Shown here: positions 8,445 through 17,092 of the stretch, piece by piece
Position numbering within the stretch: the stretch's first letter is position 1
Layout: each line of letters opens with the position of its first letter
Assembly (NCBI GenBank): GCA_964453435.1
Contig: CAYVQZ010000045.1
Coordinates: forward strand, 1 to 47,140
From: CAYVQZ01 sp964453435
GTDB taxonomy: Bacteria > Abyssobacteria > SURF-5
Direction: 5' to 3'
Length of the DNA stretch: 47,140 bases
The notes under the pieces: model-generated
What the model was told of the DNA's origin: nothing
Database searches by the model: none
The model's input: the letters and a program-made list of their open reading frames with translations, nothing else
Position numbers and translations under genes: made by a program

Positions 8445-9383
8445 GTGTGTGACGGCGTAACTCAATTCGTGGCAAGGCAAGCGCTCATACGGTCGTACGC
8501 AAAAATCAATCTTTTCCTTGATATTGTCTGCAAGAGGCGTGACGGCTACCACAACATCGAGACCATATTCCAGACCATCAGCCTGCATGATGTCATCGAG
8601 ATAGAGCTCACATCCTCGACCTTTGAGCTCACGTGCAGCGACCCCGCGATTCCAACCGGCCGGGAGAATCTCGTTCACAAGGCATTTCGCGCCGCGAGCG
8701 ACTGCCTGAAGTATGCGGGCGGCGCGCGAATACGAATCGAGAAGAGCGTTCCGCCGGGGGCGGGGCTGGGAGGCGGAAGCAGCAACGCCGCCGCAACCCT
8801 TGTGGCCATGACCCGTCTTCTCGAGGGCGGTATGTCCGAGAGTCAATTACAAGAACTCGGCCGCACGCTCGGGGCCGATGTTCCGTTCTTCATTACGGGA
8901 GGCGCCGCTGCCGGCTGGCAGGTCGGCGACAAAATCCTGTCTCTTCCCGCGCTACCGAAAACCTGGATTGTGCTCGCGATTCCGCACGGCGTTGCGGTGT
9001 CGACGAAGGAGGCGTATGCCGACGTTCGGGCGCCCGATTGCGAGGGGCGGTATCCGGAGACGCTGTCCGAGTGCAGTGAGAAGCTGCAAGGGCGCGTTCA
9101 GGTCATCGAATCTCTCGGGAGATCGTCCGCAACGGAAAAACTCGGTTCGATACTGTTTAACAGCTTCGAGGAATCGGTATTCTCGCGGCATCCCGAAATA
9201 GCGAAGGCGAAGGAGCTTCTGATGACTTCAGGGGCTGACGGCGCGCTGATGAGCGGCAGCGGAAGCGCTGTTTTCGGTCTGGCGCGGTCGGCGGCGCATG
9301 CGGACGAGTTAAAACGGACTGTCGAGAACGCAGGCACATGCCGGTGGTTTGTCGCTCACACTCTCCCGCATGGCATGGAGTGA
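8445..9383 (+). CDS. ispE: 4-diphosphocytidyl-2-C-methyl-D-erythritol kinase
   Basis: IspE phosphorylates the 2-hydroxyl of CDP-methylerythritol in the MEP pathway of isoprenoid synthesis. The protein is a GHMP kinase. An early YAKINLFLDI segment is followed by DGYHNIETIFQ (substrate-binding region). The ATP-binding loop PPGAGLGGGSSNAAAT lies at about 103-118, and the C-terminal GHMP motif is SGSGSAVFG. Length (312 residues from GTG 8445) is normal to slightly long. A second GTG at 8469 would give 304 residues. Neither has a convincing ribosome binding site, so the start is open. It shows that the organism makes isoprenoids by the MEP route. Confidence 0.93.
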   Translation: MCDGVTQFVARQALIRSYAKINLFLDIVCKRRDGYHNIETIFQTISLHDVIEIELTSSTFELTCSDPAIPTGRENLVHKAFRAASDCLKYAGGARIRIEKSVPPGAGLGGGSSNAAATLVAMTRLLEGGMSESQLQELGRTLGADVPFFITGGAAAGWQVGDKILSLPALPKTWIVLAIPHGVAVSTKEAYADVRAPDCEGRYPETLSECSEKLQGRVQVIESLGRSSATEKLGSILFNSFEESVFSRHPEIAKAKELLMTSGADGALMSGSGSAVFGLARSAAHADELKRTVENAGTCRWFVAHTLPHGME

Positions 9384-9509
9384 AATTGCCCGATGTAAGT
9401 TGTCTGATTGCGGACGGCGCATTCGCGTGGTAACATGATATGATAACAAGGGATTAGGACCCGGGGAACGCTGTCCCGGCAGAACCGGGGCGGGAATCGA
9501 GGTGACGTG

Positions 9510-10046
9510 ATGGATGTATCGGAATCCGAATTCGCTCTTTCGGAGTTTCGGACAAACCCGTTCTTCTCCGACTTCTCCGAAAAAGAGATAGCCGAACTGG
9601 TGAAGGCGTGCAGCATTCAAACCTTTGGGCCGGGGGAACGGATTTTGCATGAAAAGGAAGAGTCGCGGGACCTTTTTGTTATTCTGGCTGGGAGAATCCG
9701 GATCGGCAGAATATTATATGCGGGCGATGAGAAGGAACTGGATGTGCTCGATCCCGGCGAATTTTTTGGTGAAATGGCTTTTATCGACGGGGGACCCCGC
9801 TCCGCCGGTGTATCCAGTATGGAACAGGCTACCGTCCTGAGAATAAACAGGCAGGCGTTCGATAAGCTGGCGGCGAGGAGGCCGGCCATCGCCTGCAAGG
9901 TGACCATGAAGATATCGGGCGCCCTTGCCGAGCGGCTGCGCGCGTCGAATGATGTGGTTGAGAGCTTCTTCTCGAATCCGAACAAGGCGATTGTTGAAAT
10001 GAAAACCCGCCTCATGAAGATTCAGACGATGCTGATGCGGAGATGA
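9510..10046 (+). CDS. cyclic nucleotide-binding domain protein without DNA-binding domain
   Basis: Residues about 15-130 form a CRP-type cyclic-nucleotide-binding beta roll, with the conserved glycines (LAGRIRIGR) and the phosphate-cassette-like segment PGEFFGEMAFIDGGPRSA. The C-terminal 45 residues are helical and hold no helix-turn-helix, so this is not a complete CRP/FNR regulator. It is likely a sensor or scaffold protein. GAGGTGA at 9499-9505 serves either the ATG at 9510 or the GTG at 9507. The upstream gap (9384-9506) has a possible promoter (TTGCGG 9408, TAACAT 9431, 17-base spacing). The stop faces the convergent small gene at 10077, with a GC-rich hairpin at 10054-10068 between them. 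The ligand is unknown. Confidence 0.8.
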   Translation: MDVSESEFALSEFRTNPFFSDFSEKEIAELVKACSIQTFGPGERILHEKEESRDLFVILAGRIRIGRILYAGDEKELDVLDPGEFFGEMAFIDGGPRSAGVSSMEQATVLRINRQAFDKLAARRPAIACKVTMKISGALAERLRASNDVVESFFSNPNKAIVEMKTRLMKIQTMLMRR

Positions 10047-10076
10047 TGAGCGGGCGGCGTGACGCCGCGGGGTTGT

Positions 10077-10205
10077 CTACTGGCCGAGCCAGACGAAGAG
10101 GGCTTTGAGCGTCACGGCAACCACCGACGCCACAATAATGAGGACCACGAGGAAAAACCCTACGGTGTATCTACTATGAGCCTCTTTGTGCTCTTCCTCT
10201 CTCAT
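10077..10205 (-). CDS. 42-residue single-span membrane protein
   Basis: A short reading frame on the minus strand starts MREEEHKEAHSRYTVGFF and ends ALFVWLGQ. The N-terminal 14 residues are charged. Residues about 15-40 form one hydrophobic helix. A very good GGAGGTG lies four bases upstream of the ATG (10210-10216 in plus coordinates), which is the main reason to believe it is translated. It lies between a convergent cyclic-nucleotide-binding gene and the CBS-GGDEF gene on the same strand, whose start is downstream of it in transcription order only if read from 11318. No family is recognised. It is too small for most gene callers. Confidence 0.65.
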   Translation of the reverse strand: MREEEHKEAHSRYTVGFFLVVLIIVASVVAVTLKALFVWLGQ

Positions 10206-10343
10206 TCGTCACCTCCGTGTGGGGGTGAGCCTCAATAACTCTCCCCGCCTCCTCATTTTCGATTATAACATCGCCGTTCTTTGATCGTCAGCGCGCCCTC
10301 ATCCCGTCCGCTTTCGAGCGAAACATGCGCTCGACGGCTTGAC
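10206..10343. other. short intergenic space
   Basis: This gap holds the ribosome binding site of the 42-residue protein and a stretch ATTATAACATCG that may contain its promoter. No other structure is seen. Confidence 0.3.
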
Positions 10344-11318
10344 TCATTTTTTGGTCCTCGTTATCTCTACGGACCGCGCGTCATATGATTCGACACGATT
10401 GCGGCCGTTTCGCTTGGCGGCATAGAGCGCGTCATCCGCCATTCTGAAGAATTCCTGCGCCGAGGCGGGCTCATGGGCGGGCAGGTTGCATATTCCGATG
10501 CTGAGGGTAATATGCATCCGTTTGCCTCTATATGTGAAGACCGCTTTCTCGACTTCCCTCCGGAGCCGGTTGGCCAGGACCGTGGCGCCGGACGCCATGG
10601 TATGGGGCAGGAGCACGAAGAACTCCTCTCCTCCGATTCGGGCGCAGATGTCGCCCCGGCGAAGATTACGAATAAATAATCTCGCCAGTTTCTTCAGCAC
10701 GAGGTCGCCGGCCGGATGGCCGAATTCGTCGTTTATCGCTTTGAAGCGGTCGATGTCAATCATCAGACATGAAATCGGCAGGGAATATCGCTTTGCTCGC
10801 TCGAATTCCTCCGCGAGCCGTTGTTTCAGGTAGCGCCGGTTGTACAGGCCGGTCAGTTCGTCGGTCATGATGAGTTTGGCGGTTCGCCGCGACACCCTCT
10901 CGATTCTGCTTTCGAGTTCCCGCGCGTAATCCCGGAGCGATTTCTCGGCCGCGCGCACGATGTCCGATTGGGTGATAAGACCCACCAGCTCCTCGCGCCC
11001 GTTGACAACGGGGAAACGCCTGAAGCCTTTCTCCATCATGTACTTCATGGCGGTCTCTATGGTGACGCTCTCCCTGACCGTGTAAACGGGAGAACTCATG
11101 GTGTCCTTGACGGCGACGGACTCTCCCAGGCTTCCCTTCGCGACCAGTCGAATCACATCTCTTTCGCTGATGATGCCGACGGGTTTTTTCTTTTCGACCA
11201 CGATCGCGCAGCTTATCTTTCGCCGGGCCATGGCTCTTACGACCCGAATCAGTTTTTCGTTCTTCTCGCACGTGTAGACATTGCGGACCACGAATTTCGA
11301 AAGGTTCTTGCTCAGCAT
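10344..11318 (-). CDS. diguanylate cyclase with tandem CBS domains
   Basis: The 324-residue protein has two CBS motifs (about 8-60 and 72-125), which bind adenine nucleotides in many families. A short coiled linker (130-150) leads to a GGDEF domain (about 152-312). The active-site signature is GGEEF (229-233), a form compatible with cyclic-di-GMP synthesis. An RxxD inhibitory site (R220-D223) lies exactly five residues before it, so product inhibition is expected. No membrane segment is seen, so it is a soluble sensor that may link energy charge to c-di-GMP. AGGAGA precedes the ATG by six bases. An FGGY kinase gene lies 84 bases upstream on the same strand. Confidence 0.93.
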   Translation of the reverse strand: MLSKNLSKFVVRNVYTCEKNEKLIRVVRAMARRKISCAIVVEKKKPVGIISERDVIRLVAKGSLGESVAVKDTMSSPVYTVRESVTIETAMKYMMEKGFRRFPVVNGREELVGLITQSDIVRAAEKSLRDYARELESRIERVSRRTAKLIMTDELTGLYNRRYLKQRLAEEFERAKRYSLPISCLMIDIDRFKAINDEFGHPAGDLVLKKLARLFIRNLRRGDICARIGGEEFFVLLPHTMASGATVLANRLRREVEKAVFTYRGKRMHITLSIGICNLPAHEPASAQEFFRMADDALYAAKRNGRNRVESYDARSVEITRTKK

Positions 11319-11402
11319 GTGCTCTCCTGTCCGATCTTGAGTCGGGTTCGTCGCAGTCGCAACAACAGTTTGACGTCGATTACGTTCTCACGAAAGAAGC
11401 AT

Positions 11403-13052
11403 TTAGAATCCCGCCATTCTCCTGCGGTGGTCGAGCTGGCACTTGTACATCTTCCGGAATATGCCGTACTTCGCGTCATGATAATGCTTCGTTGACGGGT
11501 TCGCGCGAATTGTTTTTCCGCTGCGCCCCATGGCGGCCATCGCGTCGGTGACCGATGGGTGCGCGCCCGCGGCGACGGCGGCGAGCACGGCCGTTCCGAG
11601 CAGCATCGCCTCCGGCTCTTTCGGGAGAACAATATCGCAGCCGGTGACATCGGCATGTTCCTGCAGCCAGAGAGGATTTTTGGTTCCTCCTCCGCATGCG
11701 TGGATTCTGTCGATGCAAAGTCCCCTGGCGTTGAGTTCCTCGATTATGTGCCGCGTGCCGTAGGCGATGGCCTGAACCGTGGCGTAATAACGCAGCGCAA
11801 GGTTGTCGGGGGTCGCATCGAGGGAAAGCCCGTCGACCATGCCTCGCGCGGTCGGGTCGGCGTGCGGTGAGCGGTTCCCGTGATAATACGGCAGCACGTG
11901 GAGATTCCGTGTTAACTCCGGCCCTTTTCGCTCGCGTTTCTTTATTTGCGCAACCTTTGAGTTGAGGACTTCATAGAGGGTCTTGCCCTCTTTTCTTGCG
12001 CTTGCCTTCAACTCGCCGGCTGCGGCGCTGTCGGCCACCACGTGGTCGATCAGCGAGCCGGTGGCGCTCTGCCCGCCCTCGAGCAGCCATTTGCCGGGAA
12101 TCATCGCGCCATAATAGGGGCCCCAGACGCCTTTGACGAAGACGGGCTTCGAGGTTGTCGCCATGTGGCACGAGGAGGTGCCGCCGATAAGCGCGAGCAC
12201 GCGCTCGACGGGGTCGCCGTCAGCAACTTGCTCCCGGAGCGCCGAGCCGAGGACGCCAAGCCCGCCCGCATGCGCGTCGATGGTGCCGACACCGACGGCG
12301 GTTCCCGGCGCCAGGCCGAGCGCTTTGGCCGCCGACTCGGTCAATGGGCCGGCATACGTGCCCATGGGTCGAACCAATTGGCCGACCCTGTCATTGGCGA
12401 ACAGGTCTTCCAGTCCCACTTGGTTGAAGAACGACCTGTCCCACCGGCCGTGTTTGCCTTCATGGCCGAGGTAGGTCCATTTGCACACGACCGTGCAGAG
12501 GCTTCGCATGTCGTTCCCGCACGCGGCGTACACCATGAAGTCGGCGAGGTCGAGGAACTTGGCGGCGTTTTTCCAGGTGCGCGGAAGGTTTTCCTTGAGC
12601 CACAGGAGCTTTGGCGGTTCCTGTTCGGGAGACAGCTTGCCGCCGACGTATTTGAGCACCCTGTGCCGCGTGGAATTGATTCGGTCGGCCTGCTCGATGG
12701 CGCGGTGGTCCATCCACACGATTATGTTCCGACTTGATTTTCCCGTCGGAGATACGGTGATTGGCTTATTGTTCGGTCCGAGCGCGACCAGCGAGCAGGT
12801 GGCGTCGAAGCTGACGCCGGCGACATCGGCCGGTCTTGCGGAAGCGGAGCGGAGACATTGACGGATGGCTCGGCCGGCGCCGTTCCAGATATTTTCCGAG
12901 GATTGCTCGGCGAAGTCGGCCTGCGGGCGATAGATTTCGATGGGGTGTTCGCCCAGGCCGAGCATCCTGCCCTTCAGGGTGAACACACCCGCACGCACGC
13001 TGCCGGTGCCGACGTCGACCCCAACGACCAGATTGCCTGCCTGCTTTGCCAT
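11403..13052 (-). CDS. FGGY-family carbohydrate kinase, pentulose kinase type
   Basis: The 549-residue length and sequence fit the FGGY pentulose kinase group (ribulokinase-like), which phosphorylates ketopentoses or related sugars with ATP. The N-terminal phosphate motif VVGVDVGTGSVRAGVF lies at about 9-24. The segment IIVWMDHRAIEQA is typical of the substrate-binding region. GTIDAHAGGLGVLG begins the C-terminal domain and holds the likely catalytic aspartate. The C-terminal FGGY signature region HACGGGTKNPLWLQEHAD is clear. A GGAGAAGGG ribosome binding site precedes the ATG. No sugar transporter or isomerase is adjacent, so the substrate cannot be named. Confidence 0.88.
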   Translation of the reverse strand: MAKQAGNLVVGVDVGTGSVRAGVFTLKGRMLGLGEHPIEIYRPQADFAEQSSENIWNGAGRAIRQCLRSASARPADVAGVSFDATCSLVALGPNNKPITVSPTGKSSRNIIVWMDHRAIEQADRINSTRHRVLKYVGGKLSPEQEPPKLLWLKENLPRTWKNAAKFLDLADFMVYAACGNDMRSLCTVVCKWTYLGHEGKHGRWDRSFFNQVGLEDLFANDRVGQLVRPMGTYAGPLTESAAKALGLAPGTAVGVGTIDAHAGGLGVLGSALREQVADGDPVERVLALIGGTSSCHMATTSKPVFVKGVWGPYYGAMIPGKWLLEGGQSATGSLIDHVVADSAAAGELKASARKEGKTLYEVLNSKVAQIKKRERKGPELTRNLHVLPYYHGNRSPHADPTARGMVDGLSLDATPDNLALRYYATVQAIAYGTRHIIEELNARGLCIDRIHACGGGTKNPLWLQEHADVTGCDIVLPKEPEAMLLGTAVLAAVAAGAHPSVTDAMAAMGRSGKTIRANPSTKHYHDAKYGIFRKMYKCQLDHRRRMAGF

Positions 13053-13159
13053 CGGACCCTTCTCCCCGGGTGAGCCTGGTTGTGAAGTGGCCGCATTTTA
13101 GCAGGATTCAACCCGAAAAATCAATGGCTTGCAAAATGTCCTTCCGGATTGGAATTCTG

Positions 13160-13165
13160 TATAAT
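13160..13165 (+). promoter_or_regulatory. candidate -10 box for uvrB
   Basis: TATAAT at 13160-13165 is preceded directly by TG. It sits 40 bases before the uvrB ATG in the divergent space between the FGGY kinase and uvrB. No clear -35 box is found at 16-18 bases; no LexA-type operator was recognised. Confidence 0.4.
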
Positions 13166-13204
13166 AATGGATGGGATAGTTTGTTTGCAAAGGAGCAGCG
13201 TTTC

Positions 13205-15202
13205 ATGAGCGACAGGTTTCGACTGGTGACGGATTTCGCCTTGCGGGGGGACCAGCCGGATGCGGTCGAGAAGCTGGTGGACGGGCTGAATGACGGGCTG
13301 AAAAATCAGGTGCTTTTGGGGGTGACCGGCTCGGGCAAGACGTTCACGATGGCGAACGTCGTCGAACGGGTGAACCGCCCCACGCTGGTGCTGGCGCACA
13401 ACAAGACGCTTGCGGCCCAGCTCTTCAGCGAGTTCAGGCAACTGTTTCCGGACAACGCGGTCGAGTATTTCGTCAGCTATTACGACTATTATCAGCCGGA
13501 GGCGTATGTTCCCACGACCGACACCTACATCGAGAAGGACGCGTCGATTAACGATGAGATCGACAAGATGCGTCATTCGGCGACGCGGTCGCTGTTCGAG
13601 CGTCGCGATGTTCTCATTGTCGCCAGCGTGTCGTGCATTTACGGGCTCGGCTCGCCCGAAGAATATCTGGGAATGCTGATTTCGGTCGAAAACAACGCGG
13701 AGATGACACGCGACGAACTGCTGCGCCATTTGGTGGAAATCCAGTACGAACGCAACGACGTCGATTTTCACCGGGGCACGTTCCGGGTGCGCGGCGACAT
13801 CGTCGAGATTTTCCCGGCCTATGAAAGCGACCGGGTGGTTCGAATCGAGTTCTTCGGGGATACGATAGATTCGATATCGGAGGTGGACCCGCTGCGCGGG
13901 CGGGTGGTGAGGAAGCTCGACCGCGCGCTCATTTTTCCGGGAAGCCATTACGCGACCTCGTATGACAAGCTCGGGCGCGCAATCAGGAGCATCCGCGAGG
14001 AGCTGAGGGAGCGGCTTGCCGAGCTCAAGTCGGAGGGGAAGCTGCTCGAGGCGCAGCGGCTCGAACAGCGGACGAATTTCGATTTGGAGATGCTGAAAGA
14101 GACCGGTTTCTGCGCGGGCATCGAAAACTATTCACGTCATCTCGACGGCCGTCTGCCGGGCCACCCCCCGTTCACGCTGATAAATTACTTTCCCGAGGAC
14201 TATCTGTTCTTCATAGACGAGAGCCACCAGACGATACCGCAGCTTCACGGCATGTACAGGGGCGACCGTTCGCGAAAACAGACGCTCGTCGATTACGGGT
14301 TCCGGCTGCCCTCCGCGCTCGACAATCGCCCGCTGAAATTCGAGGAGTTCACGGAACTCACCAACCAGGTGATATATGTTTCGGCGACGCCCAGCGACTA
14401 CGAATTGGAAAAGAGTCAGGGTGTCGTTGTCGAACAGCTCATCAGGCCGACCGGCCTGATGGACCCCGAAATAATCGTGAGGCCGGCCGGCAACCAGGTC
14501 GACGACCTGCTGGAGGAAATTCGCAGGCGCGTGGAGAAGAACGAGCGAGTGCTGGTGACCACGCTGACCAAGCGGATGGCCGAAGACCTGACCGACTATT
14601 ACCTGGAGGTGGGCGTCAGGGTCCGGTATCTTCATTCGGACATCGCCACCATCGAGCGATTCGAAATAATTCGCGAGCTCAGGCGCGGGAGCTTCGATGT
14701 GCTGATAGGCATCAACCTTTTACGCGAGGGGCTCGATATACCGGAGGTCTCGCTGGTGGCTATCCTCGACGCCGACAAGGAGGGTTTTCTGCGAGCGGAG
14801 AAGTCGCTCATTCAGACGATCGGGCGCGCCGCAAGGAACCTGAACGGCACGGTCATCATGTACGCGAATAGCATGACCGACTCGATGAAGAAAGCGATTG
14901 ACGAAACGAACCGGCGGCGGCGGGTCCAGGCGCGATACAACAAGAAGCACAAAATAACCCCCACAACCATCGTGAAAGCGATGCCGGAGGTGCTCACCGG
15001 AGTTTACGAGGCCGATTATGTGACCGTTCCGATTGCGGCGGAGTCCGCGGCCAAGTATGTGACCTCGGGCGAGCTTCCGAAGATGCTCGAAGACTTGCAG
15101 CGCGAGATGAGGCAGGCGGCGGACCGGCTCGAGTTCGAGCGGGCCGCAGAATTGCGCGACCGCATCAGGGAACTGCAGCAGATGGAGCTTGCGCTGAAAT
15201 GA
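13205..15202 (+). CDS. uvrB: excinuclease ABC subunit UvrB
   Basis: UvrB is the damage-verification helicase of nucleotide excision repair, loaded by UvrA and recruiting UvrC. The 665-residue protein has Walker A GVTGSGKT (39-46) and the beta-hairpin with YYDYYQPEAYVP that clamps damaged DNA. It also has the DEAD-like IDESHQT, the helicase motif VI region QTIGRAARN, and a C-terminal UVR domain (about 625-660) for UvrC contact. The start at 13205 fits the family, with AAAGGAG nine bases upstream; the longer open frame from 13046 has no similarity. It is apparently monocistronic and is followed by a perfect 15-bp hairpin. Confidence 0.98.
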   Translation: MSDRFRLVTDFALRGDQPDAVEKLVDGLNDGLKNQVLLGVTGSGKTFTMANVVERVNRPTLVLAHNKTLAAQLFSEFRQLFPDNAVEYFVSYYDYYQPEAYVPTTDTYIEKDASINDEIDKMRHSATRSLFERRDVLIVASVSCIYGLGSPEEYLGMLISVENNAEMTRDELLRHLVEIQYERNDVDFHRGTFRVRGDIVEIFPAYESDRVVRIEFFGDTIDSISEVDPLRGRVVRKLDRALIFPGSHYATSYDKLGRAIRSIREELRERLAELKSEGKLLEAQRLEQRTNFDLEMLKETGFCAGIENYSRHLDGRLPGHPPFTLINYFPEDYLFFIDESHQTIPQLHGMYRGDRSRKQTLVDYGFRLPSALDNRPLKFEEFTELTNQVIYVSATPSDYELEKSQGVVVEQLIRPTGLMDPEIIVRPAGNQVDDLLEEIRRRVEKNERVLVTTLTKRMAEDLTDYYLEVGVRVRYLHSDIATIERFEIIRELRRGSFDVLIGINLLREGLDIPEVSLVAILDADKEGFLRAEKSLIQTIGRAARNLNGTVIMYANSMTDSMKKAIDETNRRRRVQARYNKKHKITPTTIVKAMPEVLTGVYEADYVTVPIAAESAAKYVTSGELPKMLEDLQREMRQAADRLEFERAAELRDRIRELQQMELALK

Positions 15203-15235
15203 GGAAAGCTTGCCACAAAATCGCTCAGGCGGTTA

Positions 15236-15268
15236 TTGGGGGACACCATGCCGCATGGTGTCCCCCAA
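15236..15268. repeat. perfect hairpin downstream of uvrB
   Basis: TTGGGGGACACCATG (15236-15250) and CATGGTGTCCCCCAA (15254-15268) are exact reverse complements around CCG. There is no T run, so it is not a textbook intrinsic terminator. The GGGGACA/TGTCCCC ends recall the dispersed repeat family elsewhere in this window. It may act as a transcript 3' end stabiliser or be a REP-like element. Confidence 0.75.
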
Positions 15269-15430
15269 ATGACCACTGTGTCTCACGATTCATGGTGAAG
15301 GTCGTTCGCGTCGGGAACCGTGAGAGGGGTTCATGATAGCCTTTCCGTGTTTTTCGGGACATATTTGCATTTGACGTATTCGAATCCCGTCGCTCATTTG
15401 TGGCGCGCGCTACCAGGAAGGAACCGTCAC

Positions 15431-15589
15431 ATGGACCTACTCCGGATCGTTCTCGCGATTCTACTCCCGCCCCTCGGGGTCTTTCTTCAGGTCGGCTTCG
15501 GCATGCACTTCTGGCTGAACATCCTGCTGACGCTGTTGGGATATATTCCCGGCATCGTCCACGCGGTCTGGATAATAGCCAAGAAGTAA
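15431..15589 (+). CDS. Pmp3/YqaE-family small membrane protein
   Basis: The 52-residue protein has two hydrophobic helices joined by a short turn, with the family segment LLPPLGVFLQVGFG and the C-terminal GYIPGIVHAVWII. Pmp3/YqaE proteins sit in the cytoplasmic membrane and have been linked to membrane potential and salt or cold stress; the mechanism is unknown. AGGAAGG lies about eight bases before the ATG at 15431. An in-frame extension to 15320 has no family similarity. It is convergent with the minus-strand M24 peptidase, 11 bases away. Confidence 0.9.
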   Translation: MDLLRIVLAILLPPLGVFLQVGFGMHFWLNILLTLLGYIPGIVHAVWIIAKK

Positions 15590-15600
15590 ACGCCGTCCTC

Positions 15601-16827
15601 TTACTTCGCTATCCATAGCGCGTGGGACAGCGAAGCCGTCAGGTTTTCGTGCCCGCTCTCGGTCACGAGTATGATGTCTTCGGGCATGCCGCCGAAGACC
15701 TCGCGCTCCGGGTCGAACGCGCCAATCTCGATCGCGACGACCATGCCCGCCTGCAACGGGGTTTGCTCCTGCGCGGTCACCCACGGCGGCTCGTGATTGG
15801 CCAGACCTTCCTGGTGGCCGATGAAAGAGATGATGTGCGGGAACTCGTAATCCCTCTTTTTTAGAGCCTCGAGCGATGTGTTGAACAGGTCGCACATGCG
15901 AACGCCCGGTTTCATGGTTGATATCGTTTCGAGATGGGCCTCGGTTGCGACGTCATGATACCGCACCATCTTTTGGGGAGGGTCGCCGACGTAAAAAGTT
16001 CTCTGAAAGTCGAGTTGGTAGCCTTTGTAGGTCGGCCCGCAGTCGCACAGCCCCTGATCGCCTTCCCGAATGACGCGGTCCACCGGACCGGTTATCCAGC
16101 GGTCTACCCCCATCACCTCGTCCTTGTTGCTTGAGAAACAGAGCCACGTTCCGTGATACGGCCCCTCGAGCATCTCGAGCTCGGCCGCCTTGCGCCAGAA
16201 TGTTCTGTGCACATCAAGTTCATTCACGCCGGGTCTTATCGACTCGAACGCGGAACGAACGCATTCGCACGCGCGCCGCGCGCCCTCGCGAATGAGGTCC
16301 TGCTCGAACGGCGTCTTTATCATGCGCTGGTCCCAAATCGCCTTGTCCGCGCTGATGATTTTTGCGTCGGAAAGTTTCTCCTTAATCATCTCGTACTCGT
16401 CTAAAGAGAGATATGTGTCGATGTCGGGCCCGGTTTCGATGCCGAGTGTCCTGTTGGACAACCCGAGGTCCTTCAGCGTGTCGAAGAACAGTTCATAGAA
16501 CGAATTCGGGAAGATTTGAACCATGAAGTGGTCGGATTCGCTCCAGACCCGGACGTCTTCCACGTATGACATGGTTGTCACGCACCACTGGAACGCCGCA
16601 TGGATGACGGCCACCGGGTCGCGGTCCTGGCAAACGATGAGACAACTGCGCCATACGTCGTTATGCATCTGCGCGGCGTCGGTGAAGCCGCCGTAGTACC
16701 ACCAGTTTGTGGGCGAGAATAGGAGCATCGCATCGAGTTTGTGTTTTGCCAGGCACTGTTTCGCCTTTTCGATCCGGCCACAGTACTCCTCGTACGGAAA
16801 CGTCGGCCATTTAACTCCTGGTTTCAT
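15601..16827 (-). CDS. M24-family metallopeptidase (Xaa-Pro peptidase-like)
   Basis: The 408-residue protein has a creatinase-like N-terminal domain (about 10-160) and a pita-bread M24 domain (about 165-400). The five dimetal ligands are visible: D262, D273, H338, E367 and E383. These enzymes remove N-terminal residues in front of proline, though the creatinase/prolidase superfamily also contains other C-N hydrolases. GAGGAGA precedes the ATG by six bases. There is no signal peptide, so it is cytoplasmic. The flanking genes give no hint of substrate. Confidence 0.88.
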   Translation of the reverse strand: MKPGVKWPTFPYEEYCGRIEKAKQCLAKHKLDAMLLFSPTNWWYYGGFTDAAQMHNDVWRSCLIVCQDRDPVAVIHAAFQWCVTTMSYVEDVRVWSESDHFMVQIFPNSFYELFFDTLKDLGLSNRTLGIETGPDIDTYLSLDEYEMIKEKLSDAKIISADKAIWDQRMIKTPFEQDLIREGARRACECVRSAFESIRPGVNELDVHRTFWRKAAELEMLEGPYHGTWLCFSSNKDEVMGVDRWITGPVDRVIREGDQGLCDCGPTYKGYQLDFQRTFYVGDPPQKMVRYHDVATEAHLETISTMKPGVRMCDLFNTSLEALKKRDYEFPHIISFIGHQEGLANHEPPWVTAQEQTPLQAGMVVAIEIGAFDPEREVFGGMPEDIILVTESGHENLTASLSHALWIAK

Positions 16828-16998
16828 GTTCGGTCTCCTCGGTGACGGGCCAAGACCCCATTTCGATTGTTCATGGAAGGGGCATATACTGTGACGACGC
16901 TGTCAGGGAAACTGCAATCTCATCCGCTTTCTTGTACCCGCAAGGGAACCGGTTTGTCAAGCGTTTTGAAAAGAGAACGGCAGCGCCAAGACAGGCGG

Positions 16999-17026
16999 TG
17001 GACTTTTCCGGCGTATCTTGTATAAT
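16999..17026 (+). promoter_or_regulatory. candidate promoter for the beta-glucuronidase operon
   Basis: TGGACT (16999-17004) and TATAAT (17021-17026) are separated by 16 bases, about 67 bases before the uidA-like ATG. As at the uvrB promoter, TG directly precedes the TATAAT. No sugar-responsive operator was recognised. Confidence 0.45.
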
Positions 17027-17092
17027 TGTTGCCGAATTCCACAAAGTGGAACCTATGCATTTCTGCGCGGGAAAAGCCGAACGGAGGGTCGT

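Noticed and set aside
10054..10068. GC hairpin between convergent genes as an intrinsic terminator
   Set aside because: GCGGC-GTGAC-GCCGC forms a stem but there is no T run on either side; it is noted only as a possible boundary.
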